Below, piece after piece: positions 33,260 through 42,474 of a stretch of DNA of 64,000 nt. This stretch comes from Burkholderia puraquae (GTDB taxonomy: Bacteria; Pseudomonadota; Gammaproteobacteria; Burkholderiales; Burkholderiaceae). Every line of letters starts with the position of its first letter. Within the stretch, counting starts at the first letter, position 1. The notes under the pieces were generated by a model. That model was not told where the DNA came from. It searched no databases and saw nothing but the letters and a program-made list of their open reading frames with translations. Position numbers and translations under genes: made by a program. The stretch is from contig NZ_NBYX01000014.1 in NCBI RefSeq assembly GCF_002099195.1, positions 124,001-188,000 on the forward strand. Reading direction: 5' to 3'.

Positions 33260-34051
33260 GTGACTGAATGCATTCCCGACGAAATCGCAGCCCAGGTCGC
33301 TGCCGCGTGCGCCACGATCGAGCGGCATCTCGGTGCGACGCTGAAGGCGATCCACCTGTTCGGATCGGCGCTCGACGGCGGACTGAAACCGCGCAGCGAC
33401 GTCGACCTGCTGGTGACGGTGTCGGCCCGGGCCGACGAGCCGACGCGGCGCGCGTTGATGCGCGACCTGCTCGCCGTGTCGGCGCCGCCCGGTCGCGCCG
33501 GCGACATGCGTGCACTGGAAGTGACCGTCGTTGCGCACGATGAAGTCGTGCCATGGCGTCATCCTGCGCGGCGCGAACTGCAGTTCGGCGAGTGGCTGCG
33601 TCGCGACCTCGAAGCCGGTATCGTCGAACCGGCGCTCGTCGATCACGATCTGGCGATCCTGTTGACGAAGGTGCGACAGCACAGTGTCGTGCTGGTTGGC
33701 CCGCCGGCAGCCGCGCTTTTCGAGCAAGTGCCCGCACGGGATTTTGTCGCTGCGCTATTGGCGACGGTTGCGCAGTGGAATGCCGAACCGAACTGGCGCG
33801 GCGACGAGTGCAACGTGGTGCTCGCACTCGCGCGCATCTGGTACAGCGCCGCGACCGGCAGGATCGCACCCAAGGACGTCGCCGCGACATGGGTGCTGGA
33901 GCGCCTGCCGGATACATACCGGCCGGTTGTCGCGGCGGCGCGCGCCGCCTATCTCGGCGCCGAGGAAGACGCTGCGATCCTGTCGGGCGAACCGCTCGCT
34001 GCATTCATCGGCTACGCGCGGCGAACGGTCGAATCGATGCTGTCGGCGTAG
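33260..34051 (+). CDS. AadA-family aminoglycoside nucleotidyltransferase
   Basis: The 263-residue product matches the length and blocks of AadA, which adenylylates streptomycin and spectinomycin. The nucleotidyltransferase motif HLFGSALDGGLKPRSDVDLL carries the two metal-binding aspartates. ELQFGEWLRRDLEAGI, DLAILLTKVRQHSVVLVGP and VVLALARIWYSAATGRIAPK are AadA-like through to the C terminus. The start is GTG 33260, chosen because it gives the AadA length; an upstream ATG would add 46 low-complexity residues. There is no integron, attC site or transposase nearby, so it looks like a resident chromosomal homologue. The actual substrate is not known. Confidence 0.88.
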   Translation: MTECIPDEIAAQVAAACATIERHLGATLKAIHLFGSALDGGLKPRSDVDLLVTVSARADEPTRRALMRDLLAVSAPPGRAGDMRALEVTVVAHDEVVPWRHPARRELQFGEWLRRDLEAGIVEPALVDHDLAILLTKVRQHSVVLVGPPAAALFEQVPARDFVAALLATVAQWNAEPNWRGDECNVVLALARIWYSAATGRIAPKDVAATWVLERLPDTYRPVVAAARAAYLGAEEDAAILSGEPLAAFIGYARRTVESMLSA

Positions 34052-34098
34052 CGGCAGATGCCGCGCACGTGATCGGCTGGCGGGCGGCACCGATGATC

Positions 34099-34146
34099 GG
34101 CATCGGCATCGGCATCGGCATCGGCATCGGCATCGGCATCGGCATC
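34099..34146. repeat. Hexanucleotide repeat (GGCATC)8
   Basis: Eight perfect head-to-tail copies of GGCATC run from 34099 to 34146, followed by degenerate copies. It lies between the convergent aadA-like and VOC genes. Frames crossing it read Gly-Ile or Met-Pro repeats, but I find no support for a gene there. Copy number is likely to vary between strains. Confidence 0.93.
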
Positions 34147-34250
34147 GGCGCGGCATCGGCGCGGCAGCCGCACGCGCATGCGGCCGAGCCGGATGCCTGT
34201 CGGCGACCCGGCGCGTCATCGGGCACAACGCTGTGCGGCGTGCTGCTTCG

Positions 34251-34724
34251 TCAGCCCGCCGTACCGGCGTAGGCGGCCTTCAGCGCGGCGTCGTCGAGCT
34301 TGATCATCTGCATCATCGCGGCGGCCACGCGCGTGGCCTTGACCGTGTCGCGGTCGGCCACCATCGGGATCAGCGTTTCCGGGACGATCTGCCACGAGAC
34401 GCCGTAGCGGTCTCTCAGCCAGCCGCAGGCGTCGGCCGTGCCGCCGTTGTCGAGCAGGGCGTTCCAGTAGCGGTCGAGTTCCGCCTGGTCGGCGCAACTG
34501 ACCAGCAGCGAGATCGCGTGGTTGAACGTCTCGGTGCGCGCGTGGCTCATCGCGAAGAACGGCTGCCCGAACAGCTCGAACTCGACCATCCGCGTACCTT
34601 CGGTGCCGGGCACCGCGGTGACGCGCACGATGCGCGAATCCGGAAAGATGCCCGCATAGAAGGCGGCGGCTTCTTCGGCTTCCGCCGCGTACCAGAGGAA
34701 AGGCGTGATCTTCTGAATCGTCAT
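34251..34724 (-). CDS. VOC-superfamily protein (PhnB/3-demethylubiquinone-like)
   Basis: The 157-residue protein starts MTIQKITPFLWYAAEAEEAA and continues with FYAGIFPDSRIVRV and VEFELFGQPFFAMSHA. It has the C-terminal block CGWLRDRYGVSWQIVP, the pattern of the PhnB-like glyoxalase/dioxygenase fold. These are cytoplasmic, often of unknown substrate. AGGAG lies 7 bases before ATG 34724; the longer open frame upstream is not supported. No neighbour suggests a pathway. Confidence 0.85.
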   Translation of the reverse strand: MTIQKITPFLWYAAEAEEAAAFYAGIFPDSRIVRVTAVPGTEGTRMVEFELFGQPFFAMSHARTETFNHAISLLVSCADQAELDRYWNALLDNGGTADACGWLRDRYGVSWQIVPETLIPMVADRDTVKATRVAAAMMQMIKLDDAALKAAYAGTAG

Positions 34725-35112
34725 GGCGTATCTCCTGTCTGTATTGGCCGGGGCGCACATTGCGTGCCGACCTCGATACGACGGATGAAGGCCGCCGAAA
34801 TCGACACGGCGGGGCGAACGGCCGTCGCACCGGATCCACGGCACCGGCAGTGCGGATGGTAGTCGTCCGGCGCGCACACGGCGAGAGAGCCTGGCATCCG
34901 GAAACCGCGTTTCCGGCGCATTGCAGCCTCCAGGTGCCGCTGCCGGCCGGCTGGCGCGCATCGGTGCCCGGGCATCGGCCGTCGCCCGGTGCGGCCGTGC
35001 AGGCCCGTTGGCGACGGACGAAAAAAAAGCCAGCCACGGCCGAAACCGATGACTGGCTTTCCAGTTCGGCGGCAAGGCGTCGGAGACGCCATGCACGCCG
35101 GGTACGTCGTTT
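34725..35112. other. Gap between VOC and porin genes
   Basis: This stretch of 388 bases holds the porin terminator (35021-35060) and should hold the promoter of the VOC gene. No other gene or repeat is visible. Confidence 0.6.
35021..35060 (-). terminator. Terminator of the porin gene (minus strand)
   Basis: On the minus strand AAAGCCAG pairs with CTGGCTTT around a 19-base loop, and eight T follow in total. It lies 53 bases past the porin stop. Confidence 0.72.
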
Positions 35113-36270
35113 TTAGAACTTGTGGCGCAGGCCGAGAGCGACGATTTCCTGCGAGCTCTTGCCGGCGATGCCGTACGAGCCGACCGATGCTTGAGCATCG
35201 CTGCCATCGGCGTTCTTGCCGCTTGCGTGCTGATATGCGCCAACCAGATAGACGTCGGTACGCTTCGACAGCGAGTAGTCGGCGCCGAGCGAAACCTGAT
35301 GGTACTTGGCGTCGGTCTGGCCGCTACCCTTCGTGTAGATGTAGCCGAGGCCGAGCAGCAGCGGTGCCGATGCCTGGTACGTGACGAATGCGCGACCCGT
35401 GTTGTACTTCTGGTTCGTGCCGAATGCCGAGTTCGCGTCCGCCTTGTACTGCGCGTTGCTGTAGCCGAGGCCGAACGTCACCGGGCCAAATGCATACTGG
35501 CCAGCGACTTGAGCGATACCGATCGACGACGACGACGTGTATGCGTTGTTGATGAACGCGCCCGAACCGTCGAAGATCGCGTCCGACGTGCCGGCCCAGC
35601 CGGTGCGCACGCCTGCGGCGCTCAGCGGAGCCGAGTTGTTTGCGTGGAAGTAGCCGGCAGCCAGGCCGAGCGGGCCGTTGTTGTAGGCTGCAGCTGCGGC
35701 CCACGTCTGACCCTTGCCGGTTGAGCCGGCGACACCGCCGAGTGCGTACATGGCTTCGACCTGGAGGCCTGCCCAGACCGGCGACGTGTACTTGATCGCG
35801 TTGCTGACGCGCAGGCTGTTGTCGTTGTTGTCGACGTCGCCCGGCGTGGCAAACACGCTGCCGAAGTAATTGTCAGCCGTGACTGCCTGAACCAGGTCGA
35901 CGAGCGGGTCGTACTGGCGACCCAGCGTCAGCGTACCGTACTGGTCGCTTTGCAGGCCGACGAAAGCCTGGCGGCCGAACATGCGGCCACCCTGGCCCAG
36001 TGCGCCCGATGCCGAGTTGAAGCCGTTTTCCAACTGGAAGATCGCCTTCAGGCCACCACCGAGGTCTTCCGAACCCTTCAGGCCGAAGCGGCTGCCTTGC
36101 AGGTTGCCGCTACCCATCGACCACGAATTGTTACCTTGACCGTCGTTACCGTGAACATAGGTGATCGACGTATCGATCACGCCGTACAGCGTCACGCTCG
36201 ACTGAGCCTGAGCAGCGCCGGCGGCGCCCAGCAGGGCGAGCGAGAGGGTCGAGAGAGCAAGTTTCTTCAT
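35113..36270 (-). CDS. Outer-membrane porin, Gram-negative trimeric type
   Basis: The 385-residue protein has a signal peptide MKKLALSTLSLALLGAAGAA ending QA before QSSVTLYGVID, the start of the betaproteobacterial OmpC-like porin family. Segments RFGLKGSEDLGGGLKAIFQLE, GRMFGRQAFVGLQSDQYGTL and LGRQYDP (loop 3 region) follow. The chain ends in RHKF with the terminal aromatic needed for outer-membrane assembly. It probably forms a 16-strand general diffusion pore. It is monocistronic with a long A+T-rich leader. The substrate range is unknown. Confidence 0.94.
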   Translation of the reverse strand: MKKLALSTLSLALLGAAGAAQAQSSVTLYGVIDTSITYVHGNDGQGNNSWSMGSGNLQGSRFGLKGSEDLGGGLKAIFQLENGFNSASGALGQGGRMFGRQAFVGLQSDQYGTLTLGRQYDPLVDLVQAVTADNYFGSVFATPGDVDNNDNSLRVSNAIKYTSPVWAGLQVEAMYALGGVAGSTGKGQTWAAAAAYNNGPLGLAAGYFHANNSAPLSAAGVRTGWAGTSDAIFDGSGAFINNAYTSSSSIGIAQVAGQYAFGPVTFGLGYSNAQYKADANSAFGTNQKYNTGRAFVTYQASAPLLLGLGYIYTKGSGQTDAKYHQVSLGADYSLSKRTDVYLVGAYQHASGKNADGSDAQASVGSYGIAGKSSQEIVALGLRHKF

Positions 36271-36673
36271 CGTTGAATATCTCCACGCAAGTGATTCATC
36301 GTTATTTGTTGCGGATTGGAGAATAGCTCAGTGCCATACGCGCAAGAAAGCTTAAAAAATAAAGTGTCTCGAAAAGGTAACAGCGCAAAAAAGTCTATAT
36401 ATATCAAGCACATCATCAACTGTTCCTGTTTTTGAAATAGTTGACAATTGCTGCGGTGCGATTGTTTCAGTAGTTGGTGCGCATTGCAGCAGACAGCCTG
36501 TTTCGGCCCGCTGGCGCGCGGAAACGGGCGCTTGCAAACGTTTGCGGTTGCCGCAACGAATGCAGGGGCATGCAAAGAACGTGTCAACGCCATGCGAATG
36601 CACGGCGGACAGCGTGTTGCAACGAGGTGGACGGGTGTGCGGGGGCGTGCCGCGACGTTGTGAAAAGGGCGAG
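36271..36673. other. Upstream region of the porin gene
   Basis: About 400 bases, A+T-rich from 36300 to 36450, with GGAGATATTC before the porin start on the minus strand. Long porin leaders are often sites of small-RNA or OmpR-type control, but I see no specific site. No gene is visible. Confidence 0.5.
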
Positions 36674-37606
36674 TCAGTCGTCGCGCATGCGATCGATCGG
36701 CCGATCGGCTTGAACCGACGCGGCCGGAGCGGCACCGGCGAGCCGATGCGCGTTGCCGCGGGCCGCCGCGAATTCCGCGCCGAGCAGCAGCACGATCGCG
36801 GAGAAGTACAGCCACATCAGCAGGACCGCGAACGATCCGGCCGCGCCGAATGCGCTTGCGGTGCCCGCGTGCGCGAGGTACAGCGCGAACAGCTTCTTGC
36901 CGCCGGAGAACAGGATCGCGGACACGACGCCGCCGACCGCGGCGTCGCGCCACGCAACGCGCGCGTCGGGCAGGAACTTCATCAACGATGCGAACGCACC
37001 CGCGAGCACCGCGATGCCGACGAAGAACTGCACGAGGTTCGTGACGATCACGTATGGCGAATCGCCCAGCAGCCAGGTGCCGACGAACGTGATCGCGGTG
37101 TCGAGCACGAGCGATACGATCAGCAGGAACGCGACGCCGAGCACGAGCCCGAACGAGATCAGCCGCACGCGCACGAGCCCGAGCATGCTCGACCAGCGGC
37201 TTTCGGTGGCCGGCCAGATCACGCTGAGCGCGGCGCTGAGCGACGCGAAGGTGGCCGACGCGCCGATCGCGAGCGCGGCGAACGAGATCAAGGTTGCAAG
37301 GCCGCCGCGCTCGCCCGCGCGGTGCGCGTTCTGCACGATCGTCTGGATGCTGGCCGCCGCGTCGTCGCCGATCAGCTGGTGCGCCTGTTCGAACACCTGG
37401 CCGCGCGCGGCATCGTCGCCGTAGAACCAGCCGGCCACCGCGATCACCATCACGAGCATCGGCGCGAGCGAGAATGCGGAGAAAAATGCGATGCCCGCGG
37501 CCATCGCGGAGCAGCGGTCGGCCGAGAAGCGCTTGAACGCGGTGAGGGCCCAGTTGGCCTGTTGTTGTGCGAGCCGGGTGGCTTCGGAGGTGATCGGTCG
37601 TTTCAT
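36674..37606 (-). CDS. YihY/virulence factor BrkB family membrane protein
   Basis: The 310-residue protein has six membrane helices and the family blocks FSADRCSAMAAGIAFFSAFS, LAPMLVMVIAVAGWFYGDDA and ILFSGGKKLFALYLAHAGTA. AFGAAGSFAVLLMWLYFSA is near the end. The family was once called ribonuclease BN in error; its transport or envelope role is unsettled. ATG 37606 starts just ahead of the conserved region; the frame remains open upstream over the fdn promoter. It is divergent from fdnG. Confidence 0.88.
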   Translation of the reverse strand: MKRPITSEATRLAQQQANWALTAFKRFSADRCSAMAAGIAFFSAFSLAPMLVMVIAVAGWFYGDDAARGQVFEQAHQLIGDDAAASIQTIVQNAHRAGERGGLATLISFAALAIGASATFASLSAALSVIWPATESRWSSMLGLVRVRLISFGLVLGVAFLLIVSLVLDTAITFVGTWLLGDSPYVIVTNLVQFFVGIAVLAGAFASLMKFLPDARVAWRDAAVGGVVSAILFSGGKKLFALYLAHAGTASAFGAAGSFAVLLMWLYFSAIVLLLGAEFAAARGNAHRLAGAAPAASVQADRPIDRMRDD

Positions 37607-37676
37607 GACGGTTCGGTGGCGCGCGGAACGCGGATCATCGTGGGTAATCAGACAATTCGGTATTGATCCGAGGATT

Positions 37677-37705
37677 CGAACATAGTTGCGCGAACTGTCT
37701 ATAAT
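37677..37705 (+). promoter_or_regulatory. Candidate promoter of the fdn operon
   Basis: A perfect TATAAT is at 37700-37705, with CGAACA (ACA half matching the -35) 17 bases upstream. Transcription would begin near 37712, giving a leader of about 37 bases before ATG 37749. Confidence 0.5.
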
Positions 37706-37748
37706 TCCTTTCAGTTTCCCCACCCCCACAATAACGCCGAGACCAGCC

Positions 37749-40700
37749 ATGCTACAAATGTCCCGGCGCCAGTTCCTGAAGGTGACGGCTACGTCGCTTG
37801 CCGGATCGAGTCTAGCCCTGATGGGCTTCTCTCCGTCCGAAGCGCTTGCCGAAGTCCGACAGTACAAACTGGCGCGCACAGTCGAAACGCGCAACACCTG
37901 TCCTTACTGTTCAGTGGGTTGCGGCATCCTGATGTACAGCCTCGGAGACGGCGCGAAAAACGCCCGGCCGAGCATCATCCACATCGAAGGCGATCCCGAC
38001 CATCCCGTCAATCGCGGCACGCTGTGCCCGAAGGGCGCGAGCCTGATCGACTTCATCCACAGCCCGAGCCGCCTGACGCACCCCGAGTATCGGGCGCCCG
38101 GCTCGGACAAGTGGGAACCGATCTCGTGGAATGACGCGCTCGACCGCATCGCGAAGCTGATGAAGGCCGATCGCGACGCGAACTTCGTCGAGACGGCGGA
38201 AGACGGTGCGAAGGTCAACCGCTGGCTGACCACCGGCATGCTGGCCGCGTCGGCGGGCAGCAACGAGGTCGGCTACCTGACGCACAAGACTATCCGCAGT
38301 CTCGGGATGCTCGCATTCGACAATCAGGCGCGTGTCTGACATGGCCCGACGGTGGCAGGTCTTGCCCCGACGTTTGGCCGTGGAGCGATGACGAACCATT
38401 GGGTCGACATCAAGAACGCGGACGTGATTCTCGTGATGGGCGGCAATGCAGCCGAGGCCCATCCGTGCGGTTTCAAGTGGGTGACGGAGGCGAAGGCGCA
38501 CCGCAAGGCGCGGCTGATCGTCGTCGACCCGCGCTTTACGCGTACGGCCTCGGTGGCCGACTACTACGCGCCGATCCGCACCGGCACCGACATCGTCTTC
38601 CTGGGCGGCGTCATCAACTATCTGCTGACGAACGACAAGATCCAGCATGAGTACGTGAAGAACTACACGGACTTCTCGTTCATCGTGCGCGAGGATTTCG
38701 CGTTCAACGACGGCATCTATTCCGGCTACGACGCGGAGAAGCACGCGTACCCGGACAAATCGAGCTGGGACTACGAGCGCGGCGACGACGGCTTCGCGAA
38801 GGTCGACCCGACGCTGCAGCATCCGCGTTGCGTGTACAACCTGCTGAAGCAGCACTATGCGCGCTATACGCCGGACATGGTCCAGCAGGTCTGCGGCACG
38901 CCGAAGGAGAAATTCCTGAAGGTGTGCGAGATGCTCGCGACTACCGCCGTTCCCGGCCGCGCCGGCACGATCCTGTACGCGCTCGGCTGGACGCACCACT
39001 CGGTCGGCGCACAGATGATCCGCACCGGCGCGATGGTGCAGCTGCTGCTCGGCAACATCGGCATCGCGGGCGGCGGGATGAACGCGCTGCGCGGCCACTC
39101 GAACATCCAGGGGTTGACCGACCTCGGGCTGATGTCGAACCTGCTGCCGGGCTACATGACGCTGCCGATGCAGGCCGAGCAGGATTTCGACGGCTACATC
39201 AAGAAGCGCGTGCAGCAGCCGCTGCGGCCGAACCAGTTGAGCTACTGGAAGAACTACAAGGCCTTCCACGTCAGCTTCATGAAGTCCTGGTGGGGCGACG
39301 CGGCGACCGCCGAGAACAACTGGGGCTACGACTACCTGCCGAAGCTGGACAAGCAGTACGACCTGCTGCAGACGATCGAGCTGATGAATGCCGGCAAGAT
39401 GAACGGCTACATCTGCCAGGGCTTCAACCCGCTCGCGGCGGCGCCGTCGAAGGTGAAGACGGCGGCAGGCCTCGCGAAGCTGAAGTGGCTCGTGATCATG
39501 GATCCGCTCGCGACCGAAACGTCCGAGTTCTGGAAGCATCATGGCGACTACAACGACGTCGATGCATCGAAGATCCAGACCGAGGTGTTCCGTCTGCCGA
39601 CCACGTGCTTTGCGGAGGAAAACGGCTCGCTCGTGAGTTCGAGCCGCGTGCTGCAATGGCACTGGAAGGGCGCGGAGCCGCCGGGCGAGGCGCGTAGCGA
39701 CCTCGAGATCATGTCGGGGCTGTTCCTGCGCATGCGCAAGATGTACCAGACGGACGGCGGCAAGTATCCGGATCCGATCGTCAACCTGACCTGGCCGTAC
39801 GCGAACCCGGAAAGCCCGACGCCCGAAGAGCTCGCGATGGAGTTCAACGGCCGTGCGCTCGCCGATCTGCCCGATCCGAAGGATCCGGCCAAGACGCTCG
39901 TGAAGAAGGGCGAGCAGCTGGCCGCGTTCGCGCAGCTGAAGGACGACGGCACGACCGCGAGCGGCTGCTGGATCTTCTGCGGTGCCTGGACGCAGGCCGG
40001 CAACCAGATGGGGCGGCGCGACAACGCCGATCCGACCGGCATCGGCCAGACGCTGAACTGGGCGTGGGCCTGGCCGGCGAACCGGCGGATCCTGTACAAC
40101 CGCGCGTCGTGCGACGTGAACGGCAAGCCGTTCGACCCGACCCGCAAGCTGATCGGCTGGAACGGCAGCGCATGGAAGGGGGCCGACATTCCGGACTTCA
40201 AGGCGGACGAACCACCCGAAAACGGGATGGGGCCGTTCATCATGAACCCGGAGGGCGTCGCGCGCTTCTTCGCTCGCGCGGGGATGAACGAAGGCCCGTT
40301 CCCCGAGCACTACGAGCCGTTCGAGACGCCGCTCGATGCGAACCCGCTGCACCCGAACAACCCGCAGGCGCTGAACAACCCGGCTGCCCGCGTGTTCCCG
40401 GACGACCGCGCGTCGTTCGGCAAGGTGGCGGACTTCCCGCACGTGGCGACGACGTACCGGCTGACCGAGCATTTCCACTACTGGACCAAGCATGCGCGGC
40501 TGAACTCGATCATCCAGCCCGAGCAATTCGTCGAGATCGGCGAAGATCTCGCGAAGGAAGTCGGCGTCGCGCACGGCGAGCGCGTGAAGGTGTCGTCCAA
40601 GCGCGGCTACATCATCGCGGTTGCCCTCGTCACGAAGCGGATCAAGCCGCTGACGGTCGACGGCAAGAAGGTCCAGACGGTCGGCGTCCCGTTGCACTGG

Positions 40701-40820
40701 GGCTTCAAGGGCCTGACGAAGCCCGGCTATCTCGCCAACACCCTGACTCCGTCCGTGGGCGACGGCAACTCCTACACACCGGAATTCAAGTCGTTCCTGG
40801 TGAAGGTCGAAAAGGCGTAA
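37749..40820 (+). CDS. fdnG: Formate dehydrogenase-N alpha subunit, selenocysteine-containing
   Basis: The 1023-residue molybdopterin enzyme oxidises formate in the periplasm. The N terminus has a Tat signal (SRRQFLKVTATSLAGSSLAL, Arg6-Arg7). A [4Fe-4S] motif has Cys51, Cys54 and Cys58 with a fourth Cys in GTLCPKGASL. The in-frame UGA at 38337-38339 is residue 197, in the context NQARV-Sec-HGPTVAGLAPTFGRGA, which matches the Sec site of E. coli FdnG (Sec196). The frame then runs unbroken to 40820 through the Mo-bisMGD domains. It must not be split into two genes. SECIS lies directly after the UGA. It is followed by the beta and gamma subunits. Confidence 0.96.
38337..38381 (+). promoter_or_regulatory. 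SECIS element for UGA decoding in fdnG
   Basis: The UGA (38337-38339) is followed by a stem-loop whose upper part is GG-U-GGCA-GGUCU-UGCC-CC at 38351-38368: a bulged U, a short stem and a GGUCU loop with the GU pair recognised by SelB. The loop and bulge match the E. coli fdhF/fdnG SECIS as I recall it. The lower limit is approximate. Confidence 0.88.
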
Positions 40821-40830
40821 GGGGGAAGAG

Positions 40831-41745
40831 ATGGCATTGCAATCGCTGGATATCAAGCGCGTCTCGGCCACCACGACGCCACCGCCCACGGTGCGCGAAC
40901 CGGTGACCGGGAGCGTCGCGAAGCTGATCGACGTATCGAAGTGCATCGGCTGCAAGGCATGCCAGACGGCATGCATGGAGTGGAACGACCTGCGCGACGA
41001 AGTCGGCACCAACGTCGGCGTGTACGACAACCCGGCCGACCTGACCGAGCATTCGTGGACGGTGATGCGGTTCTCCGAATACGAGAACCCGGCGGGCGAC
41101 CTCGAGTGGCTGATCCGCAAGGACGGCTGCATGCACTGCGAGGATCCGGGCTGCCTGAAGGCGTGCCCGTCGCCGGGCGCGATCGTGCAGTACAACAACG
41201 GGATCGTCGATTTCCACGAGGAGAACTGCATCGGTTGCGGCTATTGCGTGACCGGCTGCCCGTTCAACGTTCCGCGGATCTCGAAGAAGGATCATCGCGC
41301 GTACAAGTGCACGCTCTGTTCCGACCGCGTCGCGGTCGGCCAGGAACCGGCCTGCGTGAAGACCTGCCCGACGGGCGCGATCGTGTTCGGCACCAAGGAG
41401 GACATGAAGCAGCACGCGGCCGAGCGGATCGAGGACCTGAAGGAGCGCGGCTTCGAGCATGCGGGGCTGTACGACCCGCAGGGCGTCGGCGGCACGCACG
41501 TGATGTACGTGCTGCACCACGCGGACAAGCCGTCGCTGTACCACGGGCTGCCCGACAACCCGTCGATCAGCCCGATGGTGAAGCTGTGGAAGGGGATCGC
41601 GAAGCCGCTCGCGGTCGCCGGCATCGCGCTGACGGCGCTCGCCGGGTTCTTCCACTACATCCGGGTCGGTCCGAACGAGGTGAGCGACGAAGAGGAATCG
41701 GCCGCGCGCGACGAGGCGCGACGCATCAAGGAGGACGCGAAATGA
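40831..41745 (+). CDS. fdnH: Formate dehydrogenase-N beta subunit (iron-sulfur)
   Basis: The 304-residue electron-transfer subunit has four [4Fe-4S] cysteine clusters: CIGCKACQTAC, CMHCEDPGCLKAC, CIGCGYCVTGC and CTLCSDRVAVGQEPACVKTC. A C-terminal membrane anchor follows near residue 260 (AVAGIALTALAGFFHYI). It passes electrons from FdnG to the cytochrome subunit. It starts 10 bases after fdnG with a GGGGGAAGAG ribosome site and overlaps fdnI by four bases. Confidence 0.96.
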   Translation: MALQSLDIKRVSATTTPPPTVREPVTGSVAKLIDVSKCIGCKACQTACMEWNDLRDEVGTNVGVYDNPADLTEHSWTVMRFSEYENPAGDLEWLIRKDGCMHCEDPGCLKACPSPGAIVQYNNGIVDFHEENCIGCGYCVTGCPFNVPRISKKDHRAYKCTLCSDRVAVGQEPACVKTCPTGAIVFGTKEDMKQHAAERIEDLKERGFEHAGLYDPQGVGGTHVMYVLHHADKPSLYHGLPDNPSISPMVKLWKGIAKPLAVAGIALTALAGFFHYIRVGPNEVSDEEESAARDEARRIKEDAK

Positions 41746-42368
41746 ACCACGACGACCCCAACCTGATCGTCCGCTACACGCCGAACGAGCGCACGAACCA
41801 CTGGATCACCGCGATCACGTTCGTGCTGCTCGCGCTGTCCGGGCTCGCGCTGTTCCATCCGTCGATGTTCTGGCTGACCGCGCTGTTCGGCGGCGGCCAG
41901 TGGACGCGGATCCTGCATCCGTTCGTCGGCCTCGTGATGTTCGTGTCGTTCGCGATCCTGGTGGTGCGCTTCTGGCACCACAACGCGCTCGACGCGGACG
42001 ATCGCCAGTGGCTGAAGCAGATTGGCGACGTGCTGACCAACCAGGAAGACAAGCTGCCGCCTGTCGGGCGCTATAACGCCGGGCAGAAGCTGCTATTCTT
42101 TACGCTGGTGGCGTGCCTGCTGCTGCTGCTGCTGTCGGGAGTCGTGATCTGGCGGCGCTACTTCTCGTTCTACTTCCCGATCGGGGTGATCCGCGCGGCC
42201 GCTGTCGTGCATGCCGTGGCGGCCTTCGTGCTGATCGCGAGCATCATCGTGCATATTTACGCGGCGTTGTGGGTGAAGGGCTCGATTGGCGCGATGGTGC
42301 GCGGCACCGTCACGCTGGGCTGGGCCCGCAAGCATCACCCGAAGTGGTTCCGTGAAAGCGTGAAGTGA
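41742..42368 (+). CDS. fdnI: Formate dehydrogenase-N gamma subunit (cytochrome b556)
   Basis: The 208-residue integral membrane protein has four helices. Histidines suited to bind two b-type haems are in ERTNHWITAITFVLLALSGL, LHPFVGLVMFVSFAI and VVHAVAAFVLIASIIVHIYA. It reduces quinone at the cytoplasmic side. ATG 41742 overlaps the fdnH stop (ATGA). The C terminus KHHPKWFRE fits the family. Confidence 0.95.
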   Translation: MNHDDPNLIVRYTPNERTNHWITAITFVLLALSGLALFHPSMFWLTALFGGGQWTRILHPFVGLVMFVSFAILVVRFWHHNALDADDRQWLKQIGDVLTNQEDKLPPVGRYNAGQKLLFFTLVACLLLLLLSGVVIWRRYFSFYFPIGVIRAAAVVHAVAAFVLIASIIVHIYAALWVKGSIGAMVRGTVTLGWARKHHPKWFRESVK

Positions 42369-42431
42369 CGCACCGGAGCGGAGCGGTTCGCCATCGAGGC
42401 GAGCCGCTCCGTCTACCGACGGTACCGCCCG

Positions 42432-42457
42432 AAGCGCCGACCTGTCGGCGCTTGTTT
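42432..42457 (+). terminator. Hairpin between fdnI and fdhE
   Basis: AAGCGCCGA (42432-42440) pairs with TCGGCGCTT (42445-42453) around CCTG. GTTTATTT follows. A second GGAGCGG/CCGCTCC hairpin lies just before it (about 42375-42405). Either could be a partial terminator lowering fdhE expression relative to the structural genes. Confidence 0.6.
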
Positions 42458-42474
42458 ATTTGGAAGATATTTTT

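Noticed and set aside
34093..34272. Small plus-strand gene encoding a Gly-Ile repeat peptide
   Set aside because: It is produced by the GGCATC repeat, has no ribosome site and overlaps the 3' end of the VOC gene.
38337..38339. In-frame stop that would make fdnG a pseudogene or two genes
   Set aside because: The flanking residues match the selenocysteine site of FdnG, a SECIS hairpin follows at once, and selA, selB and tRNA-Sec are downstream.
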